A stretch of DNA of 64,000 nucleotides from Syntrophaceae bacterium (GTDB lineage: Bacteria; Desulfobacterota; Syntrophia; Syntrophales; Smithellaceae), in the NCBI GenBank assembly GCA_018056765.1, contig JAGPFA010000002.1, positions 70,590-134,589 of the forward strand. The letters run 5' to 3'. The translations under genes were made by a program, and so were the position numbers. The notes under the pieces are model-generated. The model had not been told where the DNA came from. It saw nothing but the letters and a program-made list of their open reading frames with translations, and ran no database searches. Position 1 is the stretch's first letter. The number at the start of each line of letters is the position of its first letter. Shown here one piece after another: positions 8,705 to 15,666 of this stretch.

Positions 8705-10468
8705 GTGAAACAAGATATCAGCACAAGGGGTTATCTTCTGAAAATGGATTCACTCAAACTCGGCGCGATACACAGACAAAAGAGAATAGAGAGCACTCCC
8801 GAATACATGAGAAAGCTCTTCATCATGCCCGACTCGTCGGACAGATTCATGGAGTTCGGCGCTCACCTGCTCGACCTGATACACGATTTTTTTAAGGAGC
8901 GTGGCGGCATCCACTCTTCCATTTCGCTGGAGAAACTTTCAGAAATATTCAGCACCACAGAAATGCCCACGGAACCTCACCTGATTAAAGACGTCCTCGA
9001 TGAAATCAAGCACAACATCATCAAGCACTCCGTAAAAGTCGCCAATCCTTATTATATCGGCCATATGACCAGCGCCGTGCCCTATTTCATGATTCTCCTG
9101 GAAATGATTGCTGTCAGCCTCAATCAGAATCAGGTAAAAATTGAAAGCGCGAAAGCTTCATCTTTTGTGGAAAGAGAATTTCTATGCTGGGTTCACCAGT
9201 TGATTTTCCGCGGCGAGGAGAGCTTTTACAAAAAACAAATCCAAAACCCGAAAGTTGCAATGGGGAATATCACTTCTGACGGAACCATCGCCAACATGAC
9301 GGCTCTGACCATGGCCATCGCCAAGGCGTTTCCGCCCGACAACAGGGGCTTCAAGGGTATTCACTCCGAAGGGCTCGTCCGCGCACTTGATCATTACGGC
9401 TACCGTCAGGCCCTGATTTTTGTTTCCCGCCGCGGACATTATTCCATCTGCAAAGCGGGAAGCATCCTCGGCATCGGCGATCAAGCCGTCATCCGCGTGC
9501 CCGTTCAGCCCTGGATCAACAAAATAGATGTGGCAAGGCTTCGTTCACTGATTGACGGCATCCGCAAAGAAGACCGGGCCGTCGGGAAGCCAAGCAAATT
9601 CATCGCCCTGGTCGGCATTGCAGGCACCACGGAAACCGGCAACATTGACGATCTGGACGCATTGGCGGAAGTTGCCGAGGAAATCGGCGCGCATTTCCAC
9701 GTGGACGCCGCCTGGGGCGGAGGTGCACTGCTTATGGAGGGGGCGCGGGACATGATGCGGGGCATCGAAAAGGCTGATTCCGTGACCATCGACGGCCATA
9801 AACTGTTGTATGCCCCCAACAGCATGGGCATCTGCGTATTCAAAAATGTGTACGATTCACGTTATCTTTACCACACTTCGGACTACATCATACGTAAGGG
9901 ATCAGTTGACCAGGGAAGGTTCACCATCGAGGGCTCCCGCCCGTTTTCCTGTCTCAAACCCTGGGCTTCCATAAAAATATTCGGAAAAACCGGCTACAGA
10001 CTTTTGTTCGACCACGCTCGCAATCTGCAAAACACTTTCGTCAAACTGATCGAGCAGGACCCGCTTTTTGAACTGATGAACCATCCGGAACTGTTCATCA
10101 TTATTTACCGCTTCGTTCCGGAAGAACTAAAGTCAGCGCTTGACCGTCTGGCGGAAAACCCGCGCAAAAATGCCGAACGAATAACCGCAATCAATAAAAT
10201 AATCAACGACCTCAACACGGAGCTGCACAAGACGATCCGTGACCACGACATGTCTTTTGTCTCACGCACCAGAATTGAATCGACCCGCTACTCGCCACGC
10301 AGAGTCGTCGTACTCAGAGCGATCACCATCAATCCCAATACGGAACCTTCCATGCTCAGGCAGATATTGAAAGAACACCGGCGTATGGGCATTAAGTTAT
10401 GGCGGAAAATGAAGGACAACTGCCTCGATGCCCGCGGACGGCTAAAACTCAGGACCGCAGGTATTTAA
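8705..10468 (+). CDS. PLP-dependent group II decarboxylase (glutamate/aspartate decarboxylase-like)
   Basis: 587 residues from ATG 8705; ATG 8744 (MDSLKLGAIH) is an equally good start, 13 residues later. Group II decarboxylase fold: TSDGTIANM at 190-198 is the PLP phosphate loop, HYSICKAGSILG near 245 carries the stacking residue region, HVDAAWGG at 332-339 holds the aspartate that pairs with the pyridine nitrogen, and K366 in TIDGHKLLYAP is the Schiff-base lysine. The long N-terminus and length are reminiscent of the PanP type of aspartate 1-decarboxylase that replaces PanD in some proteobacteria, but glutamate or aromatic amino acid decarboxylation is possible. It is a lone gene, convergent with the SGNH hydrolase. 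Confidence 0.82.
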   Translation: MKQDISTRGYLLKMDSLKLGAIHRQKRIESTPEYMRKLFIMPDSSDRFMEFGAHLLDLIHDFFKERGGIHSSISLEKLSEIFSTTEMPTEPHLIKDVLDEIKHNIIKHSVKVANPYYIGHMTSAVPYFMILLEMIAVSLNQNQVKIESAKASSFVEREFLCWVHQLIFRGEESFYKKQIQNPKVAMGNITSDGTIANMTALTMAIAKAFPPDNRGFKGIHSEGLVRALDHYGYRQALIFVSRRGHYSICKAGSILGIGDQAVIRVPVQPWINKIDVARLRSLIDGIRKEDRAVGKPSKFIALVGIAGTTETGNIDDLDALAEVAEEIGAHFHVDAAWGGGALLMEGARDMMRGIEKADSVTIDGHKLLYAPNSMGICVFKNVYDSRYLYHTSDYIIRKGSVDQGRFTIEGSRPFSCLKPWASIKIFGKTGYRLLFDHARNLQNTFVKLIEQDPLFELMNHPELFIIIYRFVPEELKSALDRLAENPRKNAERITAINKIINDLNTELHKTIRDHDMSFVSRTRIESTRYSPRRVVVLRAITINPNTEPSMLRQILKEHRRMGIKLWRKMKDNCLDARGRLKLRTAGI

Positions 10469-10481
10469 TACCCCCTTTCTT

Positions 10482-11192
10482 TCAAGCTCCGTCAAATCGT
10501 CTGCGGATCACGCAAGCGGCATGCCTGCCCCACAGGTCATAGGCCGGCGCTCCGGGATGAAAACCGTCCGACGCCATATAGGCAGACTCCAAAGGGTAAT
10601 CAATCGCCACAAACTCACATATTGCAGATCTGTCGGCAAATGATTTCAGTTCTTTGTTGAAACGCGACGCCCTGGCTCCCAGATACCACCTCAGCGGCTG
10701 TGGCAGAGAGGGGAACATGTGCATGGGCGGCAGTCCCGTCAGTAAAATGTGGCGGACCTGAAATTTCGACCGTAGCAGCCCGACAATTGCTTCCAGCTGC
10801 CTTATCCATTTGCCAAGACCGGTCAGATGAGTAACATCGTTGACACCGATCGAAGTAACCGCAACATCGAATTCTTTCTGTGCCTGCGCCTCCAGTACCA
10901 GGCGGACATCCACTGCTTTACGGCTGGTTTTTGCCTCGAGTTCCCATTCGATGTGAAAATCTCCCGACAGATGTGAAACCAGTCTGCCGGCAAGAGCATC
11001 TCGCTGCGTCGACACCCCCACACCTGCGGCGGCGGAATCTCCTACAATAAAAAGACGCAGACGATTGCCGGACCCTTCTGAACCACTACGTTCACCTTGC
11101 GGTTCGGGTAACCGGGGCGTCCGCCGGCGAACAACAACTGCCTGACCGAACAACACCGGCAACAGGGCAATAGCTGCGAGCTCATGCTTCAT
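10482..11192 (-). CDS. SGNH/GDSL hydrolase family protein
   Basis: 236 residues. The N-terminus (about residues 3-22) is hydrophobic and may be a signal peptide or anchor, followed by a proline- and arginine-rich linker. The SGNH blocks are in place: VGDSAAAGVG near residue 50 with the nucleophile serine, GVNDVTH near 116, and DGFHPGAPAY near 209 with the catalytic Asp-His. Likely an esterase or lipase acting in the periplasm or at the membrane. It is the last gene of a minus-strand group with the CYTH, DUF3783 and selenoprotein genes; the substrate is not evident. Confidence 0.82.
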   Translation of the reverse strand: MKHELAAIALLPVLFGQAVVVRRRTPRLPEPQGERSGSEGSGNRLRLFIVGDSAAAGVGVSTQRDALAGRLVSHLSGDFHIEWELEAKTSRKAVDVRLVLEAQAQKEFDVAVTSIGVNDVTHLTGLGKWIRQLEAIVGLLRSKFQVRHILLTGLPPMHMFPSLPQPLRWYLGARASRFNKELKSFADRSAICEFVAIDYPLESAYMASDGFHPGAPAYDLWGRHAACVIRRRFDGA

Positions 11193-11240
11193 ATCCGCTC
11201 CTTTTACTTTACATCTGCAAACTATAACTGGTCTTTTCAG

Positions 11241-11717
11241 TCAAGCCGGCCGGTTCTCCACCCAGCGGCCGAAAGGGTTAACACACAGATTCGCATTGAA
11301 GTAGCGTGGATCACAAGTCACTTCCTGTCCCAGCCACGACGGCCGCGAAAAAGCCTGCTCCTCACTTTGGAGTTCAATTTCCGCCAAAACAAGACCATGG
11401 TTGTCACCTAAAAACTCGTCCACTTCCCACAAAAGACCGTTTGAGGGCACCAGGTAGCGTATCTTCTCGATAAGTCGCTCCTGACACATTTTTAAAAGCT
11501 CCTGTGCATGGGGCTGGGGGATTTCATATTCAAATTCATGGCGTGCGGCTCCGACCGACGCTCCTTTGATCGTCAAAAAAGCCGCATCGCCGGCCAGGCG
11601 CACCCGCACCGTCCTTTGCGGATCGCGGCATAAGTACCCCTGGCAGATACGTATTCCCGGGGGCTTCCGCCACTGATCCCCCGTAACGAGGAATTTTCGC
11701 TCTATTTCCACACGCAT
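11241..11717 (-). CDS. CYTH domain protein (probable tri/polyphosphatase)
   Basis: 158 residues from ATG 11717, chosen over ATG 11732 because GGAGG stands five bases before it and the protein then begins MRVEIERKFLV, the CYTH signature ExExK. Further tunnel residues are visible: TVRVRLAGD with alternating arginines near residue 37, FLTIKG near 47, FEYEIP near 62, WEVDEFLG near 97 and LAEIEL near 112. Bacterial relatives mostly hydrolyse inorganic triphosphate or, less often, thiamine triphosphate or make cAMP; short single-domain forms like this are usually triphosphatases. It lies between DUF3783 and SGNH genes on one strand. Confidence 0.85.
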   Translation of the reverse strand: MRVEIERKFLVTGDQWRKPPGIRICQGYLCRDPQRTVRVRLAGDAAFLTIKGASVGAARHEFEYEIPQPHAQELLKMCQERLIEKIRYLVPSNGLLWEVDEFLGDNHGLVLAEIELQSEEQAFSRPSWLGQEVTCDPRYFNANLCVNPFGRWVENRPA

Positions 11718-11758
11718 GAACGCCTCCGTCAAAATCCCTGTTCACATCTGCCGGCCGC

Positions 11759-12223
11759 TTAAGTTTTGTGCCGATCAGGACTGCTTTCGCGCCCATGTTT
11801 TTGCATCTGTTCATGTTCCTGGGCCAAATGCACGATGTAATCTCTAAACAACCAGCCTATGGCCGTTTCCGTGATCACCGCAAACACTATGTCTTGCGGC
11901 TCAGGCAGGACAGCCTTGAAACTCCTCATCACCTGAAAGACCTGCTCGCGCTCTGCCGCGTAAACGATCACGGTTCTGTAAGTGTGAATCCCGGGGAATA
12001 ATTCCTCCCTCGTTTCTTTTGTGTCCTGAACCGCCCCTGGCGGTCCGCCGAAAAGGGCCTCACCGAGAACCTCTCCTACCGGCAACTCAAGCATCGCCCC
12101 GGTTAGAGCAATCACCTCAGGCCGGGGGACTTCCGGATGCAGCCTGGCAAAAGAATCTCTGCCTTTGTCAATGTCCGCGGGCGACAATCCGCAGCTGAAA
12201 CAAATTACTTTTTCCTCCATCAC
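11759..12223 (-). CDS. DUF3783 domain protein
   Basis: 154 residues. The C-terminal half matches my memory of DUF3783: a block ending DIVFAVITETAIGWLFRDYIVHLAQEHEQM near residues 109-138, preceded by HTYRTVIVYAAEREQVFQVMRSFKAV. The N-terminus VICFSCGLSPADID contains a cysteine pair (C9, C12-like spacing) of unknown meaning. Function of the family is not known to me. It lies between the selenoprotein-type ArsC-like gene (107-base gap) and the CYTH gene (41-base gap), all on the minus strand, and may share their transcript. Confidence 0.7.
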   Translation of the reverse strand: MMEEKVICFSCGLSPADIDKGRDSFARLHPEVPRPEVIALTGAMLELPVGEVLGEALFGGPPGAVQDTKETREELFPGIHTYRTVIVYAAEREQVFQVMRSFKAVLPEPQDIVFAVITETAIGWLFRDYIVHLAQEHEQMQKHGRESSPDRHKT

Positions 12224-12330
12224 TTAATACCTTTCCATATTGGCTAAAAGATAAAGCTTCTGACTGACTCCACCATTACCCGGCATCGGCAAGCTACACG
12301 CAACTGAACCCCACCCTGCGGAGCGGATCA

Positions 12331-12678
12331 CTATTTTTTTAATATACCGGCCAGCGTTTTCGCATCTGCGCCAAAATAAACCTTTCCGCCGATTTTCACG
12401 ATGGGACGACGGATCAGCCGCGGCTCGCCGGCCATCAGATCAATCAACTTCCCCTCGTCAAGAGATTCAGGCTTCAAGCTCAGTTGCCTGAAAGACGGTG
12501 ATTTGAAACTGAACATTTCAGAGGCGGAGCTTCCTTTGAGAAGACTTGCGATTTCACCACGATCAAACGGCTCCTGGAAGAAATCCCTTTCCGTTAATTG
12601 TACCTGGCTGTGCAAGAGAAACTCCCTTGCTTTCCGGCACGTCGTTCACCTGTTCCAGCAGAAAAACTCGACTTTCAT
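12331..12678 (-). CDS. ArsC/Spx-family thioredoxin-fold protein with in-frame UGA (probable selenoprotein)
   Basis: A 115-residue protein if UGA at 12648-12646 is read as selenocysteine. ATG 12678 has GGAGG seven bases before it. The product begins MKVEFFCWNR, then Sec11, then TTCRKAREFLL. This aligns with the ArsC/Spx/YffB active site CxTCRKA, with Sec in place of the first, catalytic cysteine and C14 as the second (U-x-x-C). The rest fits the family: FSFKSPSFRQL near residue 57, then LIRRPIVKIGGKVYFGAD near 88-105, matching the conserved (K/R)RP(I/V) region. A hairpin starting 16 bases after the UGA looks like a bacterial SECIS. Ordinary gene calling would start at TTG 12615 and lose the active site. 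Likely an arsenate reductase-like or other thiol oxidoreductase; substrate unknown. Confidence 0.87.
12612..12648 (-). promoter_or_regulatory. Sec UGA codon and SECIS-like hairpin
   Basis: The UGA is at 12648-12646. Fifteen bases later the message can form an 8-bp stem (GCAAGGGA with TCTCTTGC, one G-U pair) closed by a three-base loop GUU, spanning 12630-12612. The loop lies about 23 bases after the UGA and starts with G, as bacterial SECIS elements recognised by SelB do. The hairpin is inside the coding frame and encodes a conserved-looking segment. Confidence 0.78.
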
Positions 12679-13347
12679 CCGTCGTCCTCCCTGAATTATG
12701 TTACGGGTATTATTTTCAGTGCATCAACTTCCCCAAAGAGCCCATGAACCTTCTTTTAAGTTCCGGACAGCCTCCCTTCCGGATACGACACCACGCTGAA
12801 GCTCAGGTATTACTGCCATTGGTCATTCAAGTACAAATGTATCCGGCACCTCAAAAAAGGTCTGTGCAGCACGACAAAGCAAAGGGTGATCCTTTCTGAA
12901 CTTTTCATCTGTTCTCCAGCCAAACCAGACGTCTTCTTCATCGCCCAAAACCACCTGCCCTTTCCGGAGATAACATAGCCGTCATAAATACAGGCTCTAC
13001 CGGTCAATGGTGTTGCTGCGGTCCCGTCAGGGCCGGGAAGCCAAAGTAAAGCATACCGGGCATCTTCCTGTCAAAGTTTTGATGCCATATTTTTCATTGT
13101 AAAAACGCGGGCTCCCGCGGGGTGCTTCTTCCTCTTTATTCATCAAACCATGTGATTTGCGAAAGATTTACCCCGGAGTTTATAGAATCTGCCGTGCAAC
13201 CCTATTTCCGGGCGGCCAATACTTAGCCCTACTCTTTCCCCCGTTTGTGGCAGAGCTTCGCTTGTTTGTTATGCGACGGGAAGATAATGCGCCACGGATA
13301 TAATGTCATATTGTCAACTCACCAAGTTTGTGACATAAGGCGAGGAC
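12679..13347. other. Spacer without a recognisable gene
   Basis: About 670 bases between the divergent selenoprotein gene and rsfS. Both promoters should lie here. Frames at 12546-12899 (+) and 12810-13007 (-) look random. A 20-codon stretch in plus frame near 12790-12850 (TLKLRYYCHWSFKYKCIRHL) faintly recalls a transposase fragment, but it is too short to call. A GCGGG/CCCGC hairpin lies near 13112. I see nothing else. Confidence 0.5.
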
Positions 13348-13396
13348 GAAGGACAAAGGCTAAAGGATAAAGGATAAAGGATAAAGGCTAAAGGAT
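13348..13396. repeat. 7-bp tandem array (aaaggat/aaaggct)
   Basis: Seven 7-bp units: gaaggac, aaaggct, three aaaggat, aaaggct, aaaggat, in register. It stops just before the rsfS ribosome-binding site, so it probably lies in the rsfS leader. The same heptamer in the opposite orientation forms seven units at 43015-43063. Confidence 0.9.
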
Positions 13397-13419
13397 AAAA
13401 CAAAGGCACGGGAGGTAGC

Positions 13420-13815
13420 TTGACAATTAAAAAAAATGAATCGGCACAGAGGCTTTTATTGTGCATAAACGCCGTTTTGCAGAAAAAAGCTAAAGATATT
13501 GTTGCCCTGAATGTGAAAGAAATATCTTCTTTTACAGATTATATGTTGATCTGCTCGGGCGAAACCGACCGGCAGGTACAGGCCATCTCCGGGGCGGTTC
13601 AGGAATATCTGAAAAAAGAAGGCATCCTGCCTATGGGGGTGGAAGGGGAAGCCAACGCACAGTGGGTTCTTCTGGATTATGATGATGTGGTCATTTCCAT
13701 TTTTCAAGCTCAGACACGTGCCTTCTACGACCTGGAAAACCTTTGGGAAGCGCCGCGGATGGAGATTGACGGCAGCAAAACGCAAATAAAAAAACTAAAC
13801 AAGGAGATGAATTGA
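13420..13815 (+). CDS. rsfS: Ribosomal silencing factor RsfS
   Basis: 131 residues. Binds ribosomal protein L14 and blocks subunit joining when growth slows. The core motif block runs from DIVALNVKEISSFTDYMLICSG near residue 27 through TDRQVQAI, the GVEGEANAQWVLLDYDDVVISIF region near 78 and the closing FYDLENLW. The start is TTG 13420 behind GGGAGG, giving MTIKKNESAQ. A short 7-bp tandem array precedes it. Its TGA overlaps the TTG start of comF (TTGA), so the two are translationally coupled. NadD, often upstream of rsfS, is absent. Confidence 0.94.
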   Translation: MTIKKNESAQRLLLCINAVLQKKAKDIVALNVKEISSFTDYMLICSGETDRQVQAISGAVQEYLKKEGILPMGVEGEANAQWVLLDYDDVVISIFQAQTRAFYDLENLWEAPRMEIDGSKTQIKKLNKEMN

Positions 13816-14540
13816 TCGCGGGCGGTCTGTTTTCTGAAATATACAACACAGTTTTTCCTCCTCTTTGCCTTGGCTGCCAGGAGCTGCTCGCCGGAGGGGC
13901 TGACGAAGTATTTTGCCAAAAGTGCCGGCCGCTTGTGAGCTATCTCACTCAAAGCCACTGTCCGGTCTGCGGAACCGTTTATCCGGACTCACCCGCCTTC
14001 GACCATCTGTGCGGTCGATGCCTGGACGTTCATCCTGATTACGACGCCGCCCGCGCTGTGTGCACCTATGAAGGGGTCATTCTTGATGCAATTCACAAGT
14101 TCAAATACGGCCGCAATATCACGGCCGGCTCGGCACTTGCCCGTCTGCTGGTTAATTTTAAATTTCCGGATATCGATATTGGAGCTTACGATTTGATTGT
14201 GCCTGTACCGCTGCATATTCAGCGTCTGCGGCGACGCGGCTTCAACCAGTCGCTTATTCTGGCGCAAAGCCTGGCGGGAAAATATCAGATCGAACTGGAT
14301 TTTTCCATATTGAAGCGCAAAAACCAGACATCGTCCCAAACGGGGTTGGACAAAAAGGAAAGAGCCATTAACGTCAGGGGAGCTTTTTTGTGTGTCTGTC
14401 CCGAAAAACTCCGGGGGAAAAACGTCATCATCGTTGATGATGTCTACACAACAGGCGCAACCCTCAATGAGTGCGCCCAAAACCTGAAAAAAGCGGGAGC
14501 GAACAGGGTGGTGGCCGTAACTCTCGCCCGAGTGCCGTAG
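13812..14540 (+). CDS. comF: ComF family protein (double zinc finger + phosphoribosyltransferase)
   Basis: 242 residues. The N-terminus holds two CxxC pairs each side of the first 75 residues (CLGC, CQKC, CPVCG, CGRC), then a type I phosphoribosyltransferase domain with YDLIVPVPLHIQRLRRRGFNQS near 134 and the PRPP-binding IIVDDVYTTGAT near 205. Relatives take part in DNA uptake or recombination with PriA-type helicases; notably priA lies 1.1 kb downstream here. The start is TTG 13812 after AAGGAGATGAA, overlapping the rsfS stop by four bases. Confidence 0.9.
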   Translation: MIAGGLFSEIYNTVFPPLCLGCQELLAGGADEVFCQKCRPLVSYLTQSHCPVCGTVYPDSPAFDHLCGRCLDVHPDYDAARAVCTYEGVILDAIHKFKYGRNITAGSALARLLVNFKFPDIDIGAYDLIVPVPLHIQRLRRRGFNQSLILAQSLAGKYQIELDFSILKRKNQTSSQTGLDKKERAINVRGAFLCVCPEKLRGKNVIIVDDVYTTGATLNECAQNLKKAGANRVVAVTLARVP

Positions 14541-14576
14541 GATTTTCTTAAATCATTTTTTGCAGAAAGGACAGCT

Positions 14577-15086
14577 ATGGGAAAGATCCTCACAAGGCCT
14601 GTGCTGAGAGAAAAAATCGACGAGCTTCGCCGGGAAGGCAAAAGGATCGCTTTCACCAACGGCTGTTTTGACATCTTACATGTCGGTCATGTCCGCTATT
14701 TAAAGGAAGCACGTAAAACTGCCGATGTTCTCGTACTGGCCCTCAACAGCGACTCGTCGGTAAGGGCGCTCAAGGGAGAAACCAGACCCCTGGTTACGGA
14801 AAGCGAGCGGGCCGAAGTGCTCGCTGCTCTCGAGTGCGTTGATTTTATAACAATATTTCCCGAGTTGACCCCTCTGGAGCTTATCTGCTACCTTAAGCCG
14901 GATGTTTTGGTCAAAGGCGGAGACTGGTCCGAAGATCAGGTGGTCGGGCGCAAGGAAGTCAAAGAATGGGGCGGCTACGTGGAGATTATTCCGGAGGTGG
15001 CAGGTAAATCCACAACCGGCATCGTAGAGAAGATAATTGCCGCCTACGACAACAAAGTCGGCCAAGAGAGCCGGACAACTAAGTAA
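14577..15086 (+). CDS. rfaE2: D-glycero-beta-D-manno-heptose 1-phosphate adenylyltransferase
   Basis: 169 residues, equivalent to the C-terminal domain of HldE. Makes ADP-heptose for the LPS core from heptose 1-phosphate and ATP. The nucleotidyltransferase signature TNGCFDILHVGHVRYL stands near residues 27-42, LALNSDSSVRALKG near 53 and the VKGGDW motif near 114; STTGIVEKI closes the domain. A separate kinase subunit (RfaE1) is not in the window. ATG 14577 follows AGAAAGGACAGCT. It is consistent with lpxC in the window: this organism makes LPS. Confidence 0.94.
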   Translation: MGKILTRPVLREKIDELRREGKRIAFTNGCFDILHVGHVRYLKEARKTADVLVLALNSDSSVRALKGETRPLVTESERAEVLAALECVDFITIFPELTPLELICYLKPDVLVKGGDWSEDQVVGRKEVKEWGGYVEIIPEVAGKSTTGIVEKIIAAYDNKVGQESRTTK

Positions 15087-15186
15087 TAGATGTCCGGCAG
15101 ATGTCGCCTTGTTTTTTTGCTTTACAAAAAAGGTATCTTTAGGTAAATGACCCTTTCTCAACATTATGATTGAAGGAGTAGTAACA

Positions 15187-15567
15187 TTGGAAAAGCAAAC
15201 GACTTTGAAGCCGGAAAAACTAGAGGCGTTTCGCAAACTGCTCACGGAAAAAATCAATGAGCTGCTGGTTGAAGCGGGCAAGACTGTTTCGGAGATGACC
15301 AGCGGCAAGGAAAATTTTCCCGACCCCAATGATCGCGCCACTTTGGAATCCGAACGTAATTTTGAACTGAGAATCCGCGACCGCGAAAGGAAACTCATTG
15401 CAAAAATGCAGGAAGCCATCAAAAGAATAGACGAGGGAACATTCGGCATCTGCGATTCCTGCGGCGGGCCGATTTCCGAAAAGCGGCTCATGGCCAGACC
15501 GGTCACTACTGAATGCATTGAATGTAAAACCAAGCAGGAAAAGCTGGAAAAACTCAAAGGCGAATAG
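15187..15567 (+). CDS. dksA: DksA/TraR family RNA polymerase-binding protein
   Basis: 126 residues from TTG 15187, chosen because GAAGGAG lies eight bases before it; an upstream ATG at 15166 is in frame and lies before that Shine-Dalgarno sequence. The long N-terminal coiled coil (residues about 5-80) ends at the four-cysteine zinc finger CDSCGGPISEKRL...CIECK near 90-115. NDRATLESERNFELR fits the DksA coiled-coil tip region, with the acidic pair as PND/R instead of the classical DxxDxA, so ppGpp response may differ. A strong terminator follows 15 bases after the stop. Confidence 0.9.
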   Translation: MEKQTTLKPEKLEAFRKLLTEKINELLVEAGKTVSEMTSGKENFPDPNDRATLESERNFELRIRDRERKLIAKMQEAIKRIDEGTFGICDSCGGPISEKRLMARPVTTECIECKTKQEKLEKLKGE

Positions 15568-15582
15568 CCCCCTGCTCTCCCG

Positions 15583-15608
15583 AAAAAGCCCCGGTCCGGG
15601 GCTTTTTT
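15583..15608 (+). terminator. Intrinsic terminator after dksA
   Basis: AAAAAGCCCCGG-TCCGGGGCTTTTTT: a 12-bp perfect inverted repeat with A- and T-runs, so it can act in both directions. It ends the rsfS-dksA group before priA. Confidence 0.92.
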
Positions 15609-15666
15609 CATCCCTTCTCACCGGGCGGGCATTTATCTTTCACAAAAAAAATGGTAATGAGCCGCC

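Noticed and set aside
12790..12860. Possible IS200-type transposase fragment (HWSFKYKCIRHL)
   Set aside because: Only a dozen suggestive residues, no catalytic HUH or tyrosine motif, and stops soon after.
13348..13396. Possible CRISPR or phase-variable promoter array
   Set aside because: Units are 7 bp with no spacers, so not CRISPR; the array is not positioned between -35 and -10 elements that I could find, so phase variation is not supported.
14700..15611. 303-codon minus frame across rfaE2 and dksA
   Set aside because: Crosses two clear genes and their terminator; composition is that of a reverse-strand shadow.
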